Assembly: GCA_027019845.1 (NCBI GenBank)
Contig: JALUWE010000332.1
Location: 1 to 9,828 of the forward strand
DNA: 9,828 nt
Reading direction: 5' to 3'
Source: Anaerolineales bacterium
GTDB taxonomy: Bacteria; Chloroflexota; Anaerolineae; Anaerolineales; JABWBV01
A program made the translations under genes and the position numbers. The notes under the pieces are model-generated. The model saw nothing but the letters and a program-made list of their open reading frames with translations, searched no databases and had not been told where the DNA came from. Below are positions 1-5,980 of this stretch, piece by piece (the first letter of the stretch is position 1; each line of letters begins with the position of its first letter).

Positions 1-1509
1 GTGCCAGAACCAGGGGTTGCAGGAACGCATCAGGCCCTCGGGCAGGGTGAGCAGGCCGCTGGGGGGGACGTTGTAGTCATACGTCCAATCATAGCGGGTG
101 GTGCCGGGCACTTCGGTGAAGGTGTACCCGCAGTAGTAGGTGCTCTCTTCGGTGTACAGGCCGCTCTCCAGGGCTGCGGACAGGGTGATGGTTTTGAAGA
201 CCGATCCGAGGGGGTACTGTCCCTGGGTGGCGCGGTTGAGCAGGGGGGTGTTGGGGTCGTTGAGCAGGTCTTCGAGCAGAAAGCGGCTGTTGAAGTTGGT
301 GGGTTCGAACAGGTTGGGGTCGAAGGCGGGGGAGGAGGCCATGGCCAGCACGCGGCCTGTGTCGCGCTCGATGACCACGATGGCACCGATGAAACCTTCC
401 AAAGCCTGCTGCGCGCCGAGTTGCAGGTCGCGGTCCAGGGTGGTGTAGAGTGCCTGGGCCGGCTGGGGTTCGGATTCGGCCAGTTTGGTGAGAATATCGC
501 CTTCGGGGGTGATCACGTACAGGGTGCCGCCGTGCTTCCCGGCCAGGTAGGGTTCGGCCCACTGCTCCAGGCCGGTGCGGCCAACGCGTTCGTCTTGCTG
601 GTATCCCAACCGGCGAAAGGCGTCCACTTCGTCGGGATTGATCTGGCTGACGTAGCCGACCACCTGGGGGGCGATGCCGCCCGCAAAGTAGTAGCGCGAG
701 CGGTAAGCATCCATGACCAATCCCTCGAAGCTGGAAAGGTAGTCGAATTTGGGTTGCACCGCTTCGCTGGCGACCTCACCGAGGGGCACGTACCAGCCTT
801 CTCGGGCCGCCTCCAGCCGGGTGCGTATCTCGTCCGGGGGAATGCCGGTCAGCAGCCAGAGCTGGTAAAAGAGGTCGTTTTCCTGGGCCGGGTCGGTTTG
901 CCCGGCGATCAGGCCGATGGAGACCGCGTCGGCCTGGGCCACGAGGGCGCGGCCATAGCGGTCGTAGATGTTGCCGCGGGCCGGGTTGCGGTATTCCATT
1001 GAAAGGGTGTTGCCCCCGCTCAGTTCGGGCAGGATCAAGCTGCGGGCCCATTGCACCCGCCATTGCCCCTCCTCCAGGGTGAGCGTCATCACGGTGTCAC
1101 GCGTGATTTCCCCAACCAGGATGGTGGACAGCCGCACCCGGTAGGCGACCTGGGCGGTGCGCGCCTGGGTCAGGGAGGAGAGGATCTCGTAGTCCACCTC
1201 TGCCAGGCTCATGGTGGCGGCCAGGCCGCGATACACTTCGGCGAAGGTCTGCCGGTCTATGGCGTCCTGGCTGAGGGGGGTGAGCAGGGCGTACATGGCC
1301 GCGTAGTCTTCGGCTTTCCAGGCGTCCAGGTAGGCGCGGGCCACCGGTTTGGGGTCAGGCAGCGGGATGGTGGGGGTGGGGGGTTGTGTGGTGCGGGGCA
1401 GCGGCGAGAGGCCGGGCGCGTTGGCAGGCACGGGCAGGCATCCCGCAGTCAGGATCGCCAACGCAAACAGGCAGGTCGTCAGCGTGAAATTGCGAAACAA
1501 GCGGCTCAT
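1..1509 (-). CDS. Class B penicillin-binding protein with NTF2-like N-terminal domain (3' end beyond window)
   Basis: This is a peptidoglycan transpeptidase that cross-links stem peptides outside the membrane. The minus-strand frame is open for 503 codons from ATG 1509 to the window edge. Residues 5-24 form a hydrophobic export signal ending in LTAGC, a lipobox-like site with Cys24, so the protein may be a lipoprotein. A Pro/Thr-rich linker follows (about 28-48). Residues about 50-150 look like the NTF2-like (MecA_N) domain. The dimerisation region begins near NPARGNIYDRYGR. The transpeptidase domain has the active-site SxxK motif in YPLGSVFKT (Ser436, Lys439) and the second motif Ser496-Cys-Asn498. 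The third motif (KTG) would lie beyond position 1. A GGGGAG ribosome site precedes the ATG, which overlaps the maf stop codon (ATGA), so the two are probably translationally coupled. The class is certain; the exact cellular role (elongation, division or accessory) cannot be told. Confidence 0.93.
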   Translation of the reverse strand, partial: MSRLFRNFTLTTCLFALAILTAGCLPVPANAPGLSPLPRTTQPPTPTIPLPDPKPVARAYLDAWKAEDYAAMYALLTPLSQDAIDRQTFAEVYRGLAATMSLAEVDYEILSSLTQARTAQVAYRVRLSTILVGEITRDTVMTLTLEEGQWRVQWARSLILPELSGGNTLSMEYRNPARGNIYDRYGRALVAQADAVSIGLIAGQTDPAQENDLFYQLWLLTGIPPDEIRTRLEAAREGWYVPLGEVASEAVQPKFDYLSSFEGLVMDAYRSRYYFAGGIAPQVVGYVSQINPDEVDAFRRLGYQQDERVGRTGLEQWAEPYLAGKHGGTLYVITPEGDILTKLAESEPQPAQALYTTLDRDLQLGAQQALEGFIGAIVVIERDTGRVLAMASSPAFDPNLFEPTNFNSRFLLEDLLNDPNTPLLNRATQGQYPLGSVFKTITLSAALESGLYTEESTYYCGYTFTEVPGTTRYDWTYDYNVPPSGLLTLPEGLMRSCNPWFWH

Positions 1510-2171
1510 AGCTCCCCGTGCAACACTTGCTCGTAGACGGGGCAATCGTATTGTAGAAATGTCTGGCAGCTGCGCGGCACATCCACTCTGGGCAGAATGT
1601 CGAGTTTGTTCAATGTGCGGGTAAGATGGCAGAGAGGCAGCCCCACCACGTTGGCGTAACAGCCTTGTAGATGTGCAACCGGCTGAAAGTGCGGGTTTTG
1701 GATGGCATATCCCCCGGCTTTGTCGAACGGGTCCGCGCTGGCGACGTAGGCGGCGATTTCTTCGTCCGTGTAATTGCGCATGGGCACGTCGGTGGTACAC
1801 AGGTCGGTGTGGGCTTCCTGCTGCCCGTAGAGGATGACGGCTATGGCTGTGTGTACTTGATGGGTGCGGCCGCGCAGTCGTTGGAGCATCGCCACGGCCT
1901 CGGCCGCGTGGGCGGGCTTGCCGAGGATTTCGCCCCGGTCCGCGACGGTGGTATCCGCGGCGAGCACCAGGCCGTCCGGGCGCAGACGGGGAAGAGCAGC
2001 CCGGGCTTTGGCTTCGGCCAGACGCAGCACGTACTCCTGCGGCGTTTCGCCCTGCTGCGGTGTTTCATCCACATCCACGGGAACGATGTGGAACATCCAG
2101 CCAGTGAGGGTGAGCAACTGCCGCCGGCGGGGAGAGTTGGAGGCCAGGGAGATGACGATTTTGCGGATCAA
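1506..2171 (-). CDS. maf: Maf family nucleoside triphosphate pyrophosphatase
   Basis: Maf proteins hydrolyse non-canonical or selected NTPs (dTTP/UTP or modified bases) to the monophosphate and PPi in the cytoplasm, and have been linked to septum control and nucleotide-pool cleaning. The 221-residue protein shows the family motifs in order: LASNSPRRRQLL (residues 9-20, SxR phosphate grip), AADTTVA with Asp73, EILGKP (81-86), and SADPFDKAGGYAIQ (145-158). The last motif resembles the dTTP/UTP type, but substrate choice is inferred. After the normal end of the fold there is a tail of about 30 residues with two Cys (202 and 210), which I associate with Chloroflexota-type Maf proteins. The start is TTG at 2171, because the conserved ISLASNS begins only seven codons later and no ATG or GTG fits. 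Its stop overlaps the start of the penicillin-binding protein gene. Confidence 0.93.
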   Translation of the reverse strand: MIRKIVISLASNSPRRRQLLTLTGWMFHIVPVDVDETPQQGETPQEYVLRLAEAKARAALPRLRPDGLVLAADTTVADRGEILGKPAHAAEAVAMLQRLRGRTHQVHTAIAVILYGQQEAHTDLCTTDVPMRNYTDEEIAAYVASADPFDKAGGYAIQNPHFQPVAHLQGCYANVVGLPLCHLTRTLNKLDILPRVDVPRSCQTFLQYDCPVYEQVLHGEL

Positions 2172-2593
2172 GGCTCGAGTTTGCGTTCGGGTTTTGGGGA
2201 TGGTTCAGACCCTTGCCGGTGAACAGAATTCATCGGCTGAGCGTTCCAGACCTGTTGGAAACGGGTTGAAATCATGGGTGAGTGCGTTTTCAGCGCACTG
2301 TGTTCCTCCGGCTTTTTTTGAGCTGTTTTCTGGTTCTAGCCGATTACGCCCAATTCTATCAGAAAAGATTGGGGGGAGAGTTGTAGGGATTGCGGGCATT
2401 TTGGGATGCGCAGTAGGTGAATTCCATTATAATGGCGTTGGGTTCCGGTTGAATGCAGCCGCGATGACGCTTATGTCCCAATTGTCTCTTCCATTTGCGA
2501 AAAATGTGTTTTCTCTGAGCGGAACACGGCGAGGGAAAACGGTGCTCGATCCTGTGAATAAAAACTGGTGAGTGGTTATTCCAAGAGGGCACA
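2172..2593. other. Divergent intergenic region between maf and the restriction genes
   Basis: I see no convincing gene in these 422 bases. Composition changes here from GC-rich (maf side) to AT-richer (restriction side), so the left border of the acquired block probably lies inside it. Small features: an inverted repeat TTCCA/TGGAA at 2244-2260; a hairpin AGTGCG/CGCACT with a 7-base loop at 2281-2299; a run of seven T at 2313-2319 with no hairpin directly before it; and a perfect palindrome containing TATAAT at 2424-2435. On the minus strand, 2353-2361 reads TGATAGAAT, an extended -10-like sequence that could serve maf, but I see no good -35. Confidence 0.6.
2424..2435 (+). promoter_or_regulatory. 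Candidate -10 within a perfect 12-bp palindrome upstream of the restriction operon
   Basis: The sequence CCATTATAATGG is a perfect palindrome and contains a consensus TATAAT at 2428-2433. If used, it would give an endonuclease leader of about 150 nt. No good -35 hexamer stands 16-18 bp upstream, so activator help, or a use as operator instead of promoter, is possible. Because it is palindromic the -10 reads equally on the minus strand. Confidence 0.35.
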
Positions 2594-3958
2594 ATGCCAA
2601 AAAGTGACCTGCCGTTTGGTAGCGAATTTTCGCCAAATCAGATTGATCTGCCTGTTGTTCTGCATCTTGTCCACCAATATGGCGGAGACAAAGCTGCTTT
2701 GGAAACACAGCTCAAGGAAACCTTTTTCCAAGAAAACAAAACCAGCGAACGCAACAAGCGAAAACTTGCGATGAATCTTCGGCTGAGCCTGAAGGCCTAC
2801 CAGATCATCGACGACGATGTTCGGTTTACTGACTTTGGAGCCATGCTATACAGCTATCGAGACGATGAGGAACGGTTATATGCCGAACTTGCCAAACACA
2901 TTTTGGCGAATTTGCATGGCCTGACGCTGATACAATGTGTTCAGGACATGCAAGCGGCGGGCGAAAAAGTCACCCTTATCAAGTTGCGTGAGTGGCTGCA
3001 AGAGCGCGGCGTTCATTTCCCCCGCGGAGGAAAACACCCAAGCATGATGAGATTATGGTTGGAAAAAGCCGGAGTGTTTTCAAGGCAGTGGCGCGTGAAC
3101 GAAGCCAGGTTGAAAGCGCTTTTAGGAATTTCGTCAGAGGAGATCGATGCTTTGGCACAGTTAACGCCGGAGCAAAAAGCTTTTGTGAAAGCGCTAATCA
3201 ATCAGGGGATGGGAACATATGCTTCGAATACGATTGAAAAATTGGCTTCCGCCACTTATGGGATGAAGTTCAACGAAAAAATGTTACCGAAAACGGTGCT
3301 ATACCCTTTGAGAGATGCAGGATGGATTGCTCTGGAAAGGGGCACAAAGTCTCCAGGCAGAGGAGCGAAACCCTTCCTGGTCACTCCCACTGAAAAATTG
3401 AAGAGGGAGATTGTATTACCACTTCTAGAACAACTGGAGCAACAGGCCCATTCCGATTTACGCCCTTTGCTCCGAAAATCATTGGCCGAAATATTGGATG
3501 AACTCAACGCCCCCAGCACTCATTTGCGCGGGCTGGCGTTAGAGGCATTGGCTTTCAAGCTGATGCGCATTATCGACCTCGATTATGTAGCGACAAGACT
3601 TCGAGGTAGTTCTACCGGGGGAGCGGAAGTGGATTTGATTTTTGAATCCAGTAGATTGGTGTTCTCGAGATGGCAAATTCAATGTAAGAATACATCCAGG
3701 GTTCGGCTAGATGATGTCGCCAAGGAAGTGGGGCTTACACACATGCTAAAAAGTAACGTGATCGTTATGATCAGCACAGGTCAGATCGGGTCAGGTGCAA
3801 GAAAATACGCAAACACAATAATGGCGGATTCGAATCTGGCAATCATTATGATCGATCGTGCAGATGTTGAAAGCATTGTGGAAAATCCGGCTCACATCGT
3901 TCATGTGCTGAATAGGGAAGCCAAACATGCAATGAGGCTCAAAAAGCTAGCAATTTAG
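2594..3958 (+). CDS. Type II-like restriction endonuclease, C-terminal PD-(D/E)XK (Mrr-like) nuclease domain
   Basis: Predicted DNA-cutting partner of the methyltransferase that follows eight bases later. The C-terminal part (about 305-440 of 454 residues) has the layout of a PD-(D/E)XK/Mrr-type nuclease: Glu317 in LRGLALEALAFKL, Asp347 in GGAEVDLIFE, and the QxK version of the catalytic pair at Gln363-Cys-Lys365 (WQIQCKNT). The first 300 residues are predicted mostly helical and charged, and could hold winged-helix-type DNA-binding domains. I recognise no named domain there. Start ATG 2594 has an AAGAGGG ribosome site about five bases upstream. The gene is clearly AT-richer than its GC-rich surroundings, pointing to transfer. 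It does not resemble R.PvuII, a much smaller protein, despite the PvuII-like partner. Nuclease identity is fairly secure from motifs and context; the recognition site is inferred only from the partner. Confidence 0.82.
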   Translation: MPKSDLPFGSEFSPNQIDLPVVLHLVHQYGGDKAALETQLKETFFQENKTSERNKRKLAMNLRLSLKAYQIIDDDVRFTDFGAMLYSYRDDEERLYAELAKHILANLHGLTLIQCVQDMQAAGEKVTLIKLREWLQERGVHFPRGGKHPSMMRLWLEKAGVFSRQWRVNEARLKALLGISSEEIDALAQLTPEQKAFVKALINQGMGTYASNTIEKLASATYGMKFNEKMLPKTVLYPLRDAGWIALERGTKSPGRGAKPFLVTPTEKLKREIVLPLLEQLEQQAHSDLRPLLRKSLAEILDELNAPSTHLRGLALEALAFKLMRIIDLDYVATRLRGSSTGGAEVDLIFESSRLVFSRWQIQCKNTSRVRLDDVAKEVGLTHMLKSNVIVMISTGQIGSGARKYANTIMADSNLAIIMIDRADVESIVENPAHIVHVLNREAKHAMRLKKLAI

Positions 3959-3970
3959 GTGATGCAATGA
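3956..3970 (+). promoter_or_regulatory. Ribosome site and overlapping mini-ORF at the endonuclease/methyltransferase junction
   Basis: The endonuclease stop TAG (3956-3958) is part of the sequence TAGGTGATGCAATGA. AGGTGA serves as Shine-Dalgarno for the methyltransferase ATG at 3967. A two-codon reading frame ATG-CAA-TGA (3962-3970) overlaps that start out of frame. Ribosomes ending the endonuclease could re-initiate on the methyltransferase, so the two products are probably coupled. Confidence 0.55.
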
Positions 3971-5091
3971 GTGATGTTTTTTTCGAGACAGATTTCGGCA
4001 AGATATTTCACGGCGACTCTCTGCAAATACTCAGCGAGCATGTCAGCGAACACTCTGTTGATTTAATTATGACAAGCCCGCCATTTGGATTGGTCCGCAA
4101 AAAGGATTATGGCAATGTGGATGCTGATGAGTACATTGACTGGTTCAGGGAGTTCGGAAAACTCTTCAAAAGAATATTGAAAGAAGACGGCAGCTTAGTA
4201 ATCGATATCGGCGGTTCTTGGGTAAAAGGGCAGCCAACAAGAAGCCTTTATCATTTCAAGTTGCTTATCATGCTCTGCGACGAGTTGGGATTTCATTTAG
4301 CTCAGGAATTTTACTGGTGGAATCCATCCAAGCTGCCAACACCAGCAGAATGGGTAACTGTGCGAAGAATCAGGGTAAAAGATGCGGTTAACTGCATTTG
4401 GTGGTTATCGCCAAGTCCTTATCCGAAAGCAAGCAACCGCCGCGTGTTACAGCCGTACAGCGACAGCATGAAGGATTTGCTCCAAAATGGTTACACAGCA
4501 AAAAAACGACCCTCTGGGCACGACATCAGCGAGAAGTTCTCGATAAACAATCAAGCAGCCATTCCCCCGAATTTGATCGCGTTGCCAAATACCGAGAGCA
4601 ATAGCTACTATCTACGCTATTGTGCCAAACACAGCATCAAGCCACATCCGGCCCGTTTCCCGGCAGGACTGCCAGAGTTTTTCATTCGTATGCTCACAGA
4701 TAAGGGCGATTTAGTGGTCGATCCTTTTGCCGGCAGCTGCGTTACCGGCCAGGTAGCGGAAAAATTGAAAAGAAACTGGATATGTGTGGATACCGTGGGA
4801 GAATATCTGCAAGGCGCACTTGGCCGGTTCGAAAACGAGAATTTCAAAACAAAGGGACCACAAGAAGAGGTGTACTACAGAATCCCTCGACCCGGTTCGT
4901 TGTGGGGTGATGTCGAGGATGAAGAACCATTACCCTCTGATGGAGGTCGTACCCGCCCGCCAAAACGAGAGCGTAAAGAACAAACTTCGTCCAAAGTTTC
5001 TGGAGAGCACAAAAATCGAGTGTCGAATCCGCCTGTTGTTCAATACAGAATGTTCGAAAAACCAAACACAGAATATGGCGATAATGGGTGA
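3967..5091 (+). CDS. Site-specific DNA methyltransferase, beta class, M.PvuII-like (probable cytosine-N4)
   Basis: Transfers a methyl group from S-adenosylmethionine to DNA and so protects the host from the neighbouring endonuclease. Motif IV is TSPPF (residues 36-40), the form seen in N4-cytosine enzymes. Motif I lies near the C-terminus as DPFAGS (252-257), giving the permuted beta-class order. Between them, long stretches recall M.PvuII as I remember it: SPPFxLxRKKxYGN, EYxDWF, FYWxNPSKLPxPxEWV, RIRVKDAVN, RPSGHDI, IPPNL, and HPARFPAxLPEFFIRMLT. Conservation through the probable target-recognition region suggests CAGCTG or a close relative as the site, which is inference. Residues from about 296 to 374 are a polar, charged tail beyond the usual end of the family. 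Like the endonuclease gene it is AT-richer than the flanks. Its start is set by AGGTGA five to six bases upstream. Confidence 0.93.
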   Translation: MSDVFFETDFGKIFHGDSLQILSEHVSEHSVDLIMTSPPFGLVRKKDYGNVDADEYIDWFREFGKLFKRILKEDGSLVIDIGGSWVKGQPTRSLYHFKLLIMLCDELGFHLAQEFYWWNPSKLPTPAEWVTVRRIRVKDAVNCIWWLSPSPYPKASNRRVLQPYSDSMKDLLQNGYTAKKRPSGHDISEKFSINNQAAIPPNLIALPNTESNSYYLRYCAKHSIKPHPARFPAGLPEFFIRMLTDKGDLVVDPFAGSCVTGQVAEKLKRNWICVDTVGEYLQGALGRFENENFKTKGPQEEVYYRIPRPGSLWGDVEDEEPLPSDGGRTRPPKRERKEQTSSKVSGEHKNRVSNPPVVQYRMFEKPNTEYGDNG

Positions 5092-5127
5092 CCCCCCCCA
5101 CTCGCACAAACAAACCACCAGACTCCC

Positions 5128-5697
5128 ATGCAACTACTCAAAGACCGCATCCTGAAAGACGGCAAGAACCTGGGCGGCGGCATCCTCAAGGTGGACGGCT
5201 TCATCAACCACCAGGTGGACCCCGCGCTGATGTTCGAGGCCGGAAAAGAGTTCGCCCGCCGCTTCCAACACGTGGGCGCCACCAAAATCCTGACCGCGGA
5301 AATTTCCGGCATCGCCCCCGCGGTGATGACCGGCTATCACATGGGGCTGCCCGTGGTCTACGCCCGCAAACACAAACCCATCACCATGCCCGATCAGGTC
5401 TTCCTGACGCTGGCGCCCTCCCACACCAAAGGCCGCATGGTCGAGCTAATCGTCTCGCCCGAATTCCTGGCCGGCGGCGAACGCGTGCTGATCATCGACG
5501 ACTTCCTGGCCTCAGGCGCCACCATCCTGGGACTGGTGCGCCTGGCCGAAACCGCCGGCGCGGTGCTGGTCGGCATCGGCACGCTGATCGAAAAAGTTTT
5601 CGAGGGCGGGCGCAAAAAGCTGGAACACCTCAACATCCCCATCGAATCCCTGGCCGCCATCGAGCGCATGGAGGGGGAGGTGATCAGTTTTCAGTAA
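5128..5697 (+). CDS. xpt: Xanthine phosphoribosyltransferase
   Basis: Cytoplasmic purine salvage enzyme joining xanthine (and probably hypoxanthine or guanine weakly) to PRPP to give XMP, the substrate of GuaA encoded next. Its 189 residues match the usual length of Xpt. Recognisable parts are the N-terminal MQLLKDRILKDGKNLGGGILKVDGFINHQVD-type opening, ILTAEISGIAPAV (54-66), YARKHKP (78-84), and the PRPP-binding loop VLIIDDFLASGAT (120-132). The start has no Shine-Dalgarno; the preceding 36 bases after the methyltransferase stop are C/A-rich. There is no room for the purine riboswitch that precedes xpt in Firmicutes. The last codons and the stop TAA (5695-5697) lie inside a 7-bp tandem repeat, so the native C-terminus may have been replaced. 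GC-rich codon use returns here, marking the right edge of the acquired block. Confidence 0.94.
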   Translation: MQLLKDRILKDGKNLGGGILKVDGFINHQVDPALMFEAGKEFARRFQHVGATKILTAEISGIAPAVMTGYHMGLPVVYARKHKPITMPDQVFLTLAPSHTKGRMVELIVSPEFLAGGERVLIIDDFLASGATILGLVRLAETAGAVLVGIGTLIEKVFEGGRKKLEHLNIPIESLAAIERMEGEVISFQ

Positions 5698-5775
5698 ACA
5701 GTTTTCAGTATTCAGTTTTCAGTGAGCAGTGTTGGATACTGGAGATTGGATACTGGATATTGGAGATTGGAGATT
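5685..5775 (+). repeat. Heptamer tandem array, 13 units in unbroken 7-bp phase
   Basis: The array is exactly 91 bp. Seven units follow CAGTNNN (5685-5733: CAGTTTT, CAGTAAA, CAGTTTT, CAGTATT, CAGTTTT, CAGTGAG, CAGTGTT). Six follow GGANANT (5734-5775: GGATACT, GGAGATT, GGATACT, GGATATT, GGAGATT, GGAGATT). The motif changes but the period does not slip. The first two units encode the last residues of Xpt and carry its stop codon. After the array, 5776-5811 is a short unique stretch in which I see nothing further. Confidence 0.9.
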
Positions 5776-5811
5776 AGCGTCAAGTCCTGAAATAGCCACT
5801 TAAGCGAGACG

Positions 5812-5980
5812 GACCACTCAGACCACTCAGACCAGTCAGACCGGTCAGACAAATCAGACCACCCCGACCACCCCGACCACCCCGACCAATCAGACCAATC
5901 AGACAAGTCAGACCAATCAGACAAATCAGACAAGTCAGACCAATCAGACAAATCAGACAAGTCAGACCACCCCGACCCCC
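5812..5980 (+). repeat. 9-bp tandem array (GACCAATCA-like), 18 full units plus a partial one, ending at the guaA start
   Basis: Eighteen consecutive 9-bp units all start with GAC: variants GACCACTCA, GACCAGTCA, GACCGGTCA, GACAAATCA, GACCAATCA, GACAAGTCA and GACCACCCC. A final GACCCCC touches the guaA ATG at 5981. Units 12-14 and 15-17 (5911-5937 and 5938-5964) are identical 27-bp blocks, a sign of recent duplication. The plus strand is C/A-rich with little G, so the RNA leader of guaA should be weakly structured. There is no Shine-Dalgarno. On the minus strand the period keeps a Trp-Ser-Asp-type frame open, which I regard as a by-product. Confidence 0.93.

Noticed and set aside
1..1002. Long plus-strand open frame at the left edge
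   Set aside because: It lies opposite the penicillin-binding protein, whose motifs (SxxK, SxN) are unmistakable; Gly/Val-rich antisense frames are usual in GC-rich DNA.
2294..2320. Rho-independent terminator ending in the seven-T run
   Set aside because: The nearby hairpin is separated from the T-run by 13 bases and has a weak stem; no gene on that strand ends there.
1864..2571. Plus-strand open frame of 235 codons across maf and the intergenic region
   Set aside because: Most of it is antisense to maf, and its remainder shows no recognisable domain or ribosome site.
2172..2593. A small controller (C) protein gene for the restriction system
   Set aside because: I looked on both strands for a short helix-turn-helix frame; the frames present (for example 64 codons on the minus strand) show no such pattern.
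5092..5127. Purine riboswitch before xpt
   Set aside because: Only 36 bases are available and no riboswitch-like helices or conserved core are present; the bases upstream code for the methyltransferase.
5812..5980. CRISPR array
   Set aside because: The units are contiguous 9-bp words with no spacers and there are no cas genes.
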